Below the pieces are notes generated by a model. That model ran no database searches. It had not been told where the DNA came from and saw nothing but the letters and a program-made list of their open reading frames with translations. From a bacterium (lineage in GTDB: Bacteria; UBP15; UBA6099; DSWB01): a stretch of 9,626 bases of DNA. Made by a program: the position numbers and the translations under genes. Location of the stretch: NCBI GenBank assembly GCA_020061125.1, contig JAGUYV010000404.1, forward strand, positions 1 to 9,626. The letters are read 5' to 3'. Below, piece after piece: positions 1 to 9,626 of this stretch (positions within the stretch are counted from its first letter, which is position 1; each line of letters begins with the position of its first letter).

Positions 1-740
1 CCGAACTCGAAAACCGCACCCTGCGCGAGTCCACCCTAAGCTCGGCCTCGCGCGACATCGCGCACAGGCTCCACGCGCCCGTGGCCGGAGTGCTCCAGTC
101 CCTGCAGCAGCTCGGCGGCAACCTCTTCTCCGAGGAGTCGCGCGGCATCTGGCAGGACGCCATGCGCGGCGGCATGAATCTGAACCAGTCCGTGAACATG
201 ATGCTGCTCTATGCCAATGAGCAACCCCTGCAAACCACGGTCTGCGATATGAACGGCATTGTGCAAGACACCCTGGACGCGCTCAAACAATACAGGATGC
301 TGCCGCCGGGGCTGAACATATCGTTCCAGCCCTCCGGTGAGTCCCCCGCGTGCCAGGCCGATCCCGAGCAGATGAAGATGGTGTTGTGGAATCTGGCGTT
401 GAACGCTGCCCAGGCCGTTGAGAACCAGCCAGCCCCCGAGGTGCGCATCAAGGTGTTCCGCCACAATGCGCAGGGCCGGGACATGATGGTCGTGGATGTA
501 AGGGACTCCGGACCGGAATTCGACATCAAAGACGCGGATTCGTTCTTCGAGCCGTTCTTCGGGCGGCGCGAGGGCGGGGTGGGCCTGGGGCTGACCTTGA
601 GCAAGCGCGCCATCGAGCGCCACGGCGGCCGCATCGGCATCGAGCGCAAGGCCGGTCACACGCATGTGAGCTTCGCATTCCCGGTCTCGGGCGGAGCGGA
701 ATCCCCCCGCCCCGCGGCCTCGAGCCGCGCCATGAACTGA
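1..740 (+). CDS. Sensor histidine kinase, C-terminal part (5' end outside window)
   Basis: The reading frame is open from base 3 to the TGA at 738-740, giving 245 residues with no start visible, so the N-terminal sensory part lies off the left edge. Visible residue 21 (codon 63-65) is the candidate phospho-accepting His, in an H-box reading DIAHRLHAPVAGVLQ, which matches the HisKA pattern H-x-x-x-x-P. A helical dimerisation segment follows. The HATPase region begins at the N-box LWNLALNAAQAV, then a G1-like DVRDSGPEFD, an F-box FFEPFF and a G2 box GVGLGLTLSKRAIERHGG. The family autophosphorylates on His and passes phosphate to a response regulator; no regulator is present here. Oddities: the acidic residue that normally follows the His is Arg, and the G1 box has Pro-Glu where Gly is expected. 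Both the cognate regulator and the signal are unknown. The class call is firm; catalytic competence is not. Confidence 0.88.
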   Translation, partial: ELENRTLRESTLSSASRDIAHRLHAPVAGVLQSLQQLGGNLFSEESRGIWQDAMRGGMNLNQSVNMMLLYANEQPLQTTVCDMNGIVQDTLDALKQYRMLPPGLNISFQPSGESPACQADPEQMKMVLWNLALNAAQAVENQPAPEVRIKVFRHNAQGRDMMVVDVRDSGPEFDIKDADSFFEPFFGRREGGVGLGLTLSKRAIERHGGRIGIERKAGHTHVSFAFPVSGGAESPRPAASSRAMN

Positions 741-751
741 CCGCCGCCTCA

Positions 752-779
752 TTGATCTTGCGGCGCGCGCTCTTATTCT
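752..779 (+). promoter_or_regulatory. Possible sigma-70 type promoter ahead of the deacylase
   Basis: TTGATC at 752-757 and TATTCT at 774-779 are separated by 16 bp, and each hexamer matches the consensus at 4 of 6 positions. It lies in the only sizeable gap between the kinase and the deacylase, about 70 bp upstream of the deacylase start. This is a pattern match only; the flanking DNA is very GC-rich, so it could be chance. Confidence 0.3.
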
Positions 780-832
780 GTTCCAAGAACCCGTGAGCGG
801 ATGCGGCGCCCGTCCGTTCCCGCACAAGTGAC

Positions 833-839
833 AAAAGGA
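833..839 (+). promoter_or_regulatory. Ribosome binding site of the deacylase
   Basis: AAAAGGA lies 7 nt upstream of the ATG at 847. This supports that ATG as the true start and argues that the gene has its own efficient initiation. Confidence 0.7.
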
Positions 840-846
840 TACCCCC

Positions 847-2577
847 ATGCCCGACATCATCATTAAAAACGGAACCATCGTGGACGGAACCGGAGCGCCC
901 GCGTTCCAGGCGGACCTGGCCGTTTCCGGCGACCGCATCGAGGCCATAGGCGCTCTGAACGGCGCGCAGGCGCCCAAAGTCATTAACGCATCCGGCCAGG
1001 TCGTCTGCCCCGGCATTATTGATGTGCATTCACACGCGGACATGTCCATCTACCGTGAGGATCACGACGATCTGCTGGAGCCGCTTGTGCGCCAGGGCAT
1101 CACCACCTTCATCGGCGGCAACTGCGGCATGAGCCTCGCCCCCATCGGGAACAGGCATCCCGATCTCATCCAGCAGTACCTCGAAGCGTTCACCGCGTTC
1201 GACTTCAGCAAAGTTGTGCAGTGGAAATCAACGGCCGAATTTCTCGACACGCTGGAAAGCCGCGGCGTGATCATGAACTGCGCCATGCTGTGCCCGCATG
1301 GGCTGCTGCGCATAGACGCCCAGGGCTTCGAGGGCCGCCCGGCCAGAGACGATGAAATCGCCGCCATGAGCCGCGCCCTGGACGAATCCATGGAGCAGGG
1401 CTGCATCGGCCTATCCACCGGACTTCAATATTTCCCGGGGCTGAAAAGCGAAACCCGCGAACTCGTGGAACTGGGCCGCGTGCTCAAGAAATACGACGGC
1501 GTGTTCGCCAGCCACATCCGCAGCTATTCCAACACAATGCCCCTGGCCGTGGACGAAGTCGTGGAAGTGGCCCGCGCCAACGATATCAACGCGCAGATCT
1601 CGCACATCTTTTTCGTCCCGGATTTCGGGTTTGTGGCGCCGGTTCTGCGCAAGCTCGTCATCTGGCTCGCTGCGTTGAGCAAGCGCTGGACTCCGCCCAT
1701 CCCGCTCGACATTGACATCGCCAAACAGCTCAAGAAGCTTGATGACCTGCGCGCGCAGGGAACCAATGTGCTCATGGATGTGATGCCCACCACAACCGGC
1801 TTCACGCACCTGCTCGCGTTCTTCCCGCCCTGGGCGCTCCAGGGCAGCCTCGACGATGTAAAGACCCGCCTCGCCGATCCCGAAACACGCAAGCGCATCC
1901 TGCACAGCATCACCAAAGGCAAAATGATCTGGCCGCACCTCGAAGACGACGCCTGGACCCTCAATCTGTTCAAGGTCATGGGCTGGACCTGTTGCCGCAT
2001 TATGTCCGTTGTCTCCGAAAAGAACAAGCATCTCGAAGGCCGGTCCCTGGTGGAGATCGCGCGCGAGCGAGGCGTGCATCCTCTGGACGCGGCCTGCGAC
2101 CTGCTGCTCGAAGAAGACTGCAAGGTTCTGGTGTTCGAATCCATGGCCGAACCCGAGGACGGGTTCACCGAGCGCTCCACATTCGCGCCCGTCAAGCACC
2201 CCGAGACCCCTATCACCACGGACACCATTCTCATGGGATTCGGCAAGCCCAGTTACCTGTTCTACGCCACCTATCCGAAATTTTTCGGGCGCTATGTGCG
2301 CGAGAAAAAGATGCTGGACATGGAAACCGCGGTGCGCAAGGTCACGGGCCTGCCCGCCAAACATTTCCACCTCAAGGACCGGGGCGAACTCAAGGCCGGC
2401 AATTTCGCGGACATTCTGGTGTTCGACCCCGAGACCATCGCGCCGCGCGCCACCTTCACCCAGCCCATTGCGTTCCCGCAGGGCATCGGACATGTGTTCA
2501 TCAACGGCGCGCATGTGGTGGAAGGCGATACCATGCACAAGCAGGAGCGGTGCGGCCGCGTGCTGCGCAGGGCGTAG
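847..2577 (+). CDS. N-acyl-D-amino-acid deacylase-like amidohydrolase
   Basis: A 576-residue protein of the metal-dependent amidohydrolase superfamily, D-aminoacylase branch, whose members hydrolyse N-acyl-D-amino acids to a D-amino acid and a carboxylic acid. The N-terminal beta segment IIIKNGTIVDGTG leads into the metal motif DVHSHAD (H61, H63). The GGNCGMSLAP motif follows, with C93 at the position of the family's metal-binding Cys; then GLSTGLQYFPG (189-199), H223 in SHIRS, H253 in QISHIF, and D459 in TTDTILMG as the likely catalytic base. The C-terminal segment LKAGNFADILVFDP (516-529) is the usual return to the small beta domain. There is no signal peptide, so it is probably cytoplasmic. 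It is longer than typical D-aminoacylases; about 25 extra, partly hydrophobic residues seem to sit between H253 and D311. The start is fixed by a good SD. mnmA follows 20 bp after its stop. Substrate is not predictable; a D-hydantoinase or dihydroorotase is less likely given the GNCG and SHIRS motifs. Confidence 0.88.
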   Translation: MPDIIIKNGTIVDGTGAPAFQADLAVSGDRIEAIGALNGAQAPKVINASGQVVCPGIIDVHSHADMSIYREDHDDLLEPLVRQGITTFIGGNCGMSLAPIGNRHPDLIQQYLEAFTAFDFSKVVQWKSTAEFLDTLESRGVIMNCAMLCPHGLLRIDAQGFEGRPARDDEIAAMSRALDESMEQGCIGLSTGLQYFPGLKSETRELVELGRVLKKYDGVFASHIRSYSNTMPLAVDEVVEVARANDINAQISHIFFVPDFGFVAPVLRKLVIWLAALSKRWTPPIPLDIDIAKQLKKLDDLRAQGTNVLMDVMPTTTGFTHLLAFFPPWALQGSLDDVKTRLADPETRKRILHSITKGKMIWPHLEDDAWTLNLFKVMGWTCCRIMSVVSEKNKHLEGRSLVEIARERGVHPLDAACDLLLEEDCKVLVFESMAEPEDGFTERSTFAPVKHPETPITTDTILMGFGKPSYLFYATYPKFFGRYVREKKMLDMETAVRKVTGLPAKHFHLKDRGELKAGNFADILVFDPETIAPRATFTQPIAFPQGIGHVFINGAHVVEGDTMHKQERCGRVLRRA

Positions 2578-2597
2578 GCCGTTCCGTGTTGCGCGAC

Positions 2598-3650
2598 ATG
2601 ACTTCCCGGATGGAAAACCTTCCGCAAAGAATCGGCGTGGCCATGAGCGGCGGCGTGGACAGCTCCACAGCCGCGTGGATGATGCGCGAGCGCGGCTGCG
2701 AAGTGGCCGGGTTCACCATGGCTCACACGGGCACGGAAGCGGACGGCAGGAATGCCAACGCCGCGCGTGCGGTATGCGAACATCTTGGCATTCCCCACCA
2801 TGTTATTGATTTGCGCCACGCGTTCCGCGCGTGCGTGGAGGATTATTTCTGCGACGCCTATTTCCGCGGCCTCACACCCAATCCTTGCGTTGTCTGCAAC
2901 AGAACCGTCAAATTCGGCCTGTTCCTGGACAGCATTCTTTCCAAGGGATACGACGCCATGGCCACGGGGCACTATGCGCGGATCCAGAACCGGGGCGGCG
3001 CATTGTTTTTGACCCGCGCCGCGGATTTCACCAAGGACCAGACTTATTTTCTGTACCGGCTCACCCATGACATGCTCAAACGCATCGTGTTTCCGAACGG
3101 GGAATTCACGAAAGTGCGCATCCGTGAGCTTGCCGCTGCTGCGGGCCTGCCCGCGCAGAGCGCGCCCGAGAGTCAGGAGGCCTGCTTCGTGCCAAAGGAC
3201 TACGGCGCATTCGTGGCCGCGCACATGCCGGAGCGCGTGAAACAGGGCAAAATCGTGGATGAGCAGGGCAAGCTGCTCGGATGGCACGAAGGCATTCATC
3301 TCTACACCGTGGGACAGCGCCGGGGCCTGGGCGTAGCCGCGCCCGAACCGCTCTATGTGCTGCGCCTGAACGCCGAGGAAAACCAGGTCGTGGCCGCTCC
3401 GGATCACAGGCTGTTCCGCAGCAGCCTCATCACACAGGACAATGTGTTCGCGGCCGGTCCGCCCGTGCAGCCGTTGCGCGCCACGGTGAAAATCCGCTAC
3501 AATGCCGCCCCGGTTCCCGCGCTGATTGAGCCGCGCGCGGACGATGAGTTCGAGGTTTTGTTCGACGCGCCCCAGCGCGCCGTGACCCCGGGCCAGTCCG
3601 CGGTGTTTTACGATGGGGACACATTGCTCGGCGGAGGGATTATCCAGTAG
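2598..3650 (+). CDS. mnmA: tRNA-specific 2-thiouridylase MnmA
   Basis: A 350-residue protein that activates U34 of Lys, Glu and Gln tRNAs with ATP and inserts sulfur to give s2U34 in the cytoplasm. The PP-loop SGGVDSS (17-23) binds ATP. TPNPCVVCNRTVKF contains C100 at the usual catalytic position plus an additional C97. ATGHYARI (122-129) and TKDQTYFLYRL (145-155) are family motifs. SQEACFVPKDYG (192-203) carries the second catalytic Cys, C196. HLYTVGQRRGLG (234-245) starts the central domain, and a C-terminal beta domain ends with AVFYDGDTLLGGGIIQ. The length is slightly below the usual 360-380. Start choice is uncertain: ATG 2598 and ATG 2610 are in frame, and GTG 2586 is also possible; none has a strong SD, which fits translation coupled to the deacylase gene ending 20 bp upstream. 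The frame stays open far upstream, but that part overlaps the deacylase and has no MnmA similarity. Confidence 0.95.
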   Translation: MTSRMENLPQRIGVAMSGGVDSSTAAWMMRERGCEVAGFTMAHTGTEADGRNANAARAVCEHLGIPHHVIDLRHAFRACVEDYFCDAYFRGLTPNPCVVCNRTVKFGLFLDSILSKGYDAMATGHYARIQNRGGALFLTRAADFTKDQTYFLYRLTHDMLKRIVFPNGEFTKVRIRELAAAAGLPAQSAPESQEACFVPKDYGAFVAAHMPERVKQGKIVDEQGKLLGWHEGIHLYTVGQRRGLGVAAPEPLYVLRLNAEENQVVAAPDHRLFRSSLITQDNVFAAGPPVQPLRATVKIRYNAAPVPALIEPRADDEFEVLFDAPQRAVTPGQSAVFYDGDTLLGGGIIQ

Positions 3651-3660
3651 CACAGCAGGG

Positions 3661-3776
3661 TGTTGAAAAAAACCGGCGGCCATAAGAACCAGGGACATGC
3701 ACGCGTATAAACACTGCGTTCCCAGTCCCTGTTTACTGCGTTTGCTCCGCTCAACGAACCTAAGAACTTTTCAACA
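3661..3776. repeat. Imperfect palindromic intergenic element (MITE/REP-like)
   Basis: TGTTGAAAA at 3661-3669 is perfectly inverted as TTTTCAACA at 3768-3776, with GGG just outside the left end and GTCCC just outside the right. Inside, CAGGGAC (3690-3696) pairs with GTCCCTG (3725-3731). Short direct repeats are also present: TAAGAAC at 3683 and 3761, and ACTGCGTT at 3713 and 3735. The element begins 10 bp after the mnmA stop and contains no credible coding frame. I see no clear target-site duplication. Ends of the TGTTGAAAA type occur in insertion-sequence-derived and other repeated intergenic elements, so a small non-autonomous element or transposon remnant is plausible. A structured 3' UTR is the alternative. 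Confidence 0.55.
3690..3731 (+). terminator. Hairpin that may end the mnmA transcript
   Basis: CAGGGAC and GTCCCTG form a 7-bp perfect stem around a 28-nt loop, and the loop can form a small inner stem from ACGC (3701-3704) and GCGT (3716-3719). The stem is followed only by TTTACTGCGTTT, which is a weak U-tract, so intrinsic termination is uncertain. Confidence 0.3.
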
Positions 3777-3802
3777 GTCCCATGGTCCAATCTTCTTTCC
3801 TA

Positions 3803-3842
3803 TAAAAACCAAAAGCCCCCGGAACCGCAGGATCCAGGGGCT
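3803..3842 (-). terminator. Intrinsic terminator of the efflux operon
   Basis: Read leftward, AGCCCCTGG (3842-3834) pairs with CCGGGGGCT (3822-3814): nine base pairs including one U-G wobble, with an 11-nt loop. The stem is followed immediately by CTTTTGGTTTTTATA. It lies about 30 bp beyond the stop of the last leftward gene. On the + strand the wobble becomes a C-A mismatch and no T-run follows, so it works in the leftward direction only. Confidence 0.82.
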
Positions 3843-3871
3843 GATTGGCAATTCATGCGCATGCCGCGCCG

Positions 3872-4084
3872 TCACGGCTCCGTGGCGCGCGTACGGCATT
3901 CGGGCACGCCCGCCATTTTCAGAATGGACATCATGGGGCACCAGTTGGTGAACGCTGACTGGAACAGGTTCAACCCCACGAATGCGGTGAACAGGTACCA
4001 GTACGGGCTGACGAACCAGCCAAGCCCCACGGACAGCAGGATGAAGAATCCCGCGATGAGCCTCAAGTATCTGTCTACTGTCAT
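3872..4084 (-). CDS. Small YgaP-like (DUF2892-type) membrane protein
   Basis: A 70-residue protein with two hydrophobic segments: about 7-25 (LRLIAGFFILLSVGLGWF) and about 29-43 (YWYLFTAFVGLNLFQ). A conserved-looking NWCPMMSILKMAGVPEC segment follows, with Cys at about 49 and 63. The N-terminal TVDRYLRLIAG, two transmembrane helices and a final CP..xxLG(I/V)..C arrangement match the DUF2892 / YgaP transmembrane family, whose biochemical role is mostly unknown; E. coli YgaP joins such a domain to a rhodanese. Start choice: an ATG at 4093 abuts the AAGGAG and is too close, whereas the ATG at 4084 has ideal spacing. It is the last gene of the efflux operon, 56 nt after the permease stop and just before the terminator, so it is probably co-expressed with the pump. 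Confidence 0.82.
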   Translation of the reverse strand: MTVDRYLRLIAGFFILLSVGLGWFVSPYWYLFTAFVGLNLFQSAFTNWCPMMSILKMAGVPECRTRATEP

Positions 4085-4093
4085 GTGAACCAT

Positions 4094-4099
4094 CTCCTT
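4094..4099 (-). promoter_or_regulatory. Ribosome binding site that sets the small protein's start
   Basis: AAGGAG reads leftward at 4099-4094 and is 9 nt from the ATG at 4084, but 0 nt from the ATG at 4093. This decides for the shorter 70-residue product. Confidence 0.75.
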
Positions 4100-4140
4100 T
4101 CGTTAATCAAACACGCGCCGCCGCCTGCGGGTTGCCTGAA

Positions 4141-7431
<3,291 letters not shown>

Positions 7432-7432
7432 G

Positions 7433-8641
7433 TCAGCGCTCCTTGACTTTGCGTCCATCGGACAGGCCAGCCGCTTTCCCGGTCACGATTTTCTCGCCGG
7501 GGGTCAGGCCGGAATACACTTCCACCTGGGCGCGGCCCTCGGCCTCGCCGGTGCGCACCACGCGGAACCGCGCGCGGCTTTGCGAATCCAGCACAAACAC
7601 ACCCTGCAGCGCGCCTTTCGCAACCAGCGCCGAAGACGGAATCAGAATTTTCTCGGTTTCTCCGGACACGAACCTGGCCCTGCCGAACATGCCCGAAAGC
7701 AGTCCCGGCTCACGGGGCAGGCCTACCTTAACTATGAACGACCGGCTGGCCGCATCGCCCGAGGGGGCGATTTCCACGACCACGCCCTCCAGGGTTTTGC
7801 CTCCCAGGGCGTCAATTGCCACTTCGGCGGTCTCTCCCGGGCTGATGTTGCCGATTCGCGACTCATCCACCGCAGCTTCGAGGCGCAGGTCCGTATCCTC
7901 TTCAATGACCAGCAGGGGCATGCCCGGCGCGGCCATCTGGCCCTCTTCGGCGATCTTCTGCGCCACCACGCCAGCATACGGGGCCGTTATCACCGCATAC
8001 CCGCGCATGACCCTGGCCTGGTCCGCCTGGGCCTGGGCCTGCGCCATCTGCGCCGTGACCTGGCCGCGCTTGGCCTTCATGGCCTTGACCTGTTTTTCCG
8101 CAGCCTGCAGACCGGCCAGCGCCTTGTCGCGCTGCGCCTTGACTTGATCAAACTCCTGCCGGGACACGGATTTTTCATCGTACAACTGCCTGAACCGGTC
8201 ATAGGTTTTCGAGGCGAGATCCGCGTCGGCTCGCGCCGCGGCCATGCCGGCTTCTGTGGCGGCGATGCCGGCATCCACCTCGGACAACCCGCTCATGGCC
8301 TGCGCCTGCCCGGCCTGGGCCTGTCGTACCTGCGCGTCAATGTCCCGCGCCTCAATAATCACAAGCTCCTGTCCAGCGGCGACCCTGTCGCCCTGTTGCA
8401 CGGCCACGGACAGGACCGGCCCCATGACCTTGGCGGACAGCGTGCTGCGGCGTCCTGCGCGCACCGTGCCCACGGCCTCGTACATGTCGGGCATGGGCTG
8501 GCGCGCAACGGTCATGACCCCGGCCTCGATCGCGGGCCGGGTGTCCTCATGCTCCGCGGTGGACGGGTGATCCTTTTTGCAGGACAATCCCGCGGCGGCT
8601 ATCACTGCGGCGGCGAAAACGACGGCTAATATCTTTCTCAT
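7433..8641 (-). CDS. RND efflux periplasmic adaptor (membrane-fusion protein)
   Basis: A 402-residue adaptor that links the inner-membrane permease to the outer-membrane channel. The N-terminus [21 protein letters not shown] looks like a lipoprotein signal with Cys21 as the lipidated residue, although Gly rather than Leu at -3 makes the lipobox non-standard. The first lipoyl half is [18 protein letters not shown] (70-87). An Ala/Gln-rich alpha-helical hairpin spans about 100-210 and contains [16 protein letters not shown] (153-168). The second lipoyl half starts at [18 protein letters not shown] (218-235), followed by a beta-barrel domain (about 250-325) and a membrane-proximal domain with ILIPSSALV (332-340). 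The start is the ATG at 8641, with GAGGGGG 7 nt upstream. It is 46 nt downstream of the channel gene and 1 nt before the permease. The last codons hold the permease SD. Confidence 0.94.
   Translation of the reverse strand: MRKILAVVFAAAVIAAAGLSCKKDHPSTAEHEDTRPAIEAGVMTVARQPMPDMYEAVGTVRAGRRSTLSAKVMGPVLSVAVQQGDRVAAGQELVIIEARDIDAQVRQAQAGQAQAMSGLSEVDAGIAATEAGMAAARADADLASKTYDRFRQLYDEKSVSRQEFDQVKAQRDKALAGLQAAEKQVKAMKAKRGQVTAQMAQAQAQADQARVMRGYAVITAPYAGVVAQKIAEEGQMAAPGMPLLVIEEDTDLRLEAAVDESRIGNISPGETAEVAIDALGGKTLEGVVVEIAPSGDAASRSFIVKVGLPREPGLLSGMFGRARFVSGETEKILIPSSALVAKGALQGVFVLDSQSRARFRVVRTGEAEGRAQVEVYSGLTPGEKIVTGKAAGLSDGRKVKER
7439..7444 (-). promoter_or_regulatory. Ribosome binding site of the RND permease, inside the adaptor gene
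   Basis: AAGGAG reads leftward at 7444-7439, 7 nt before the ATG at 7431, within the final codons of the adaptor. The sequence TGACATG joins stop and start, so translation of adaptor and permease is likely coupled. It also rules out the upstream in-frame ATG at 7458. Confidence 0.8.
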
Positions 8642-8648
8642 GGCGCAA

Positions 8649-8655
8649 CCCCCTC
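8649..8655 (-). promoter_or_regulatory. Ribosome binding site of the adaptor
   Basis: GAGGGGG reads leftward at 8655-8649, 7 nt before the ATG at 8641. It sits in the 46-nt gap (8642-8687) after the channel gene, which holds no terminator-like structure. Confidence 0.6.
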
Positions 8656-8687
8656 GGTTGATTCTTTATGGCGAAAATGCTGTTCGC

Positions 8688-9626
8688 TCATTGGCTTCCC
8701 GCGGCCAGGCGCAGTTTTTCGAGGCCAACGGAATACTCGTACAGGGCGTGCAGGTGGCGCATGTGCGCCTGCGTGCGCGCGGCCTCCGAGGCCAGAACCT
8801 GCACATTGATGGCCAGGCCGTTGTTGTACCGGTTGTTCACGATGCGGAACGATTCCTCGGCGTGCTCCACGGCTTGGGCCGCCACCTCGAGCTTGCGGGC
8901 CGCGGTTTCCAGCTCGAAGAACGCCTGGCGCACTTCCAGTTCGATGCCCTGCTTCATGTGTTCGCGCTGCCAGCGCAGTTCCTCGGCCGCGGAGCGCGCC
9001 GCGGCTTCTCGCGCACGGGTGCGGCCCCCGTTGTACACATCCCATTTCACGCCCACGGCCACGAAATAGCTGTCCCCGTCCGAGCCGAAAATATCTTCCC
9101 CGTCCCAGTCCAGGCTGCCCTGCACGAACGCCATGGGTCTGCGGTCCGCGCGTTCCACGGCCACCATTTTCTCCCGCGCCGCGATCCCCTCGGACACGGC
9201 CTTGAGATCCGGCCGGTTCTCCAGAGCCGCGGCAATTTGCTGTTCAAGATTGATTTCATATGTTTTGCCGTCGAACGCGTCCGGGTCCACAGAGAAATCC
9301 CGGTTCTGGTCCGCGCCCATGGCCATGAGCAGGGCGGAGCGTGCCAGCGCTAGATCGTTGACCGCGCTCAACTGCATTTCCTCGATTTCCGCCAGGCGCA
9401 CCTGCGCGCTCAATTTGTCGGATTCCACAACCATGCCGGTTTTGAACATGTCTTCTGTGACGCGCACATGCTCGCGGGCGGTCTCCAGGGCTTTACTGGT
9501 TACCTCAATGCGTTTCTGCGCGAGGATGATGCCGTAGTATGAGGAAATGACCTGGAACCGCACCTGCTGGTGCGCGCGCGCGGTTTGCAGGCCTGCGGCG
9601 TCCCGGCCGCGGCGCGCTGCGTCCAG
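8688..9626 (-). CDS. TolC-family outer-membrane efflux channel, C-terminal part (5' end outside window)
   Basis: The leftward frame is open from the right edge to the TGA at 8690-8688, giving 312 visible residues. A typical protein of this family has about 420-480, so the signal peptide and the first strands and helices are missing. Visible parts are: the end of the first repeat with long helices (FQVISSYYGIILAQKRIEVT, 24-43, and FKTGMVVESDKLSAQVRLAE, 61-80); the inter-repeat linker with ALENRPDLKAVSEGIAAREK (134-153); a beta strand and turn at VGVKWDVYNGGRTRAREA (191-208), matching the family's (F/Y)xGG(R) motif; and a second helical repeat containing RYNNGLAINVQVLASEAA (266-283) and a closing LYEYSVGLEKLRLAAG. 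The protein forms a trimeric outer-membrane and periplasmic tunnel for the RND pump encoded downstream. A GTG at 9563 is not the start, because the homologous frame continues through it. Confidence 0.92.
   Translation of the reverse strand: MDAARRGRDAAGLQTARAHQQVRFQVISSYYGIILAQKRIEVTSKALETAREHVRVTEDMFKTGMVVESDKLSAQVRLAEIEEMQLSAVNDLALARSALLMAMGADQNRDFSVDPDAFDGKTYEINLEQQIAAALENRPDLKAVSEGIAAREKMVAVERADRRPMAFVQGSLDWDGEDIFGSDGDSYFVAVGVKWDVYNGGRTRAREAAARSAAEELRWQREHMKQGIELEVRQAFFELETAARKLEVAAQAVEHAEESFRIVNNRYNNGLAINVQVLASEAARTQAHMRHLHALYEYSVGLEKLRLAAGSQ

Larger units (their letters stand above)
3651..3871. other. Non-coding gap between convergent operons
   Basis: This 221-bp stretch separates the stop of mnmA from the stop of the leftward efflux operon. 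It contains the palindromic element and the leftward terminator. The short open frames here have no SD and no recognisable protein features, and their composition is more AT-rich than the genes on either side. Confidence 0.75.

Noticed and set aside
742-765. CGCCGC / GCGGCG hairpin after the kinase stop, as a terminator
   Set aside because: The 6-bp stem with a 12-nt loop is followed by CGCGCTCTTATTCTG, which is not a T-run. In DNA this GC-rich such stems arise by chance.
1411-2538. A 375-codon open frame antisense to the deacylase
   Set aside because: It mirrors the deacylase codons, has no domain or SD, and its composition (His, Glu, Gly rich) is typical of an antisense shadow.
1992-2597. 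Upstream extension of the mnmA frame to 1992
   Set aside because: This stretch is Arg/His/Gly-rich, overlaps the deacylase in another frame, and lies ahead of the normal MnmA N-terminus, which begins just before SGGVDSS.
2292-3698. A 468-codon open frame antisense to mnmA and the deacylase end
   Set aside because: It spans two well-supported genes on the other strand and shows no recognisable protein features.
3661-3776. Integron attC site
   Set aside because: The ends read GTTGAAA and TTTCAAC, which do not fit the GTTRRRY / RYYYAAC core rule, and no cassette array or integrase is nearby.
3697-3951. An 84-codon + strand open frame in the convergent gap
   Set aside because: It runs through the palindromic element, the terminator and the small membrane protein gene, with no SD and no protein-like features.

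Overview
The window is GC-rich, tightly packed bacterial DNA with two blocks of genes that converge on a short non-coding gap near 3651-3871. The presence of a TolC / adaptor / RND pump and the style of the proteins point to a Gram-negative proteobacterium. A sulfate-reducer-like deltaproteobacterium (Desulfovibrionales type) is my best guess from the MnmA cysteine pattern, the YgaP-like small membrane protein and the intergenic TGTTGAAAA repeat, but this is inference and no species-level marker is visible.

Left block, + strand. The 3' end of a sensor histidine kinase (to 740; H-box and HATPase domain visible, with unusual catalytic boxes) is followed by a 106-bp gap holding a possible promoter and a clear ribosome binding site. 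Next comes a 576-residue metal-dependent amidohydrolase of the N-acyl-D-amino-acid deacylase type (847-2577). Only 20 bp after its stop comes mnmA (about 2598-3650), the tRNA U34 2-thiouridylase. The last two probably share a transcript, although their functions are unrelated.

Middle, 3651-3871. There is no convincing gene. The gap holds an imperfect palindromic element bounded by TGTTGAAAA / TTTTCAACA (3661-3776) with an inner CAGGGAC / GTCCCTG hairpin. A good intrinsic terminator for the leftward genes follows (about 3803-3842).

Right block, - strand, in transcription order from the right edge: a TolC-family outer-membrane channel (5' end cut off by the window), a periplasmic membrane-fusion adaptor (probable lipoprotein), an RND inner-membrane permease of 1096 residues, and a 70-residue YgaP/DUF2892-like membrane protein. 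Spacing is 46 nt between channel and adaptor, 1 nt between adaptor stop and permease start, and 56 nt between permease and small protein. This is a complete tripartite export operon with a small membrane protein as its last gene, closed by the terminator. The exported substrate cannot be read from the sequence.

I found no tRNA or rRNA gene, CRISPR array, intact transposase, prophage or defence system. The points most worth a second look are the intergenic repeat, the small membrane protein attached to the pump, the three-cysteine MnmA, the insertion in the deacylase and the degenerate histidine kinase boxes.
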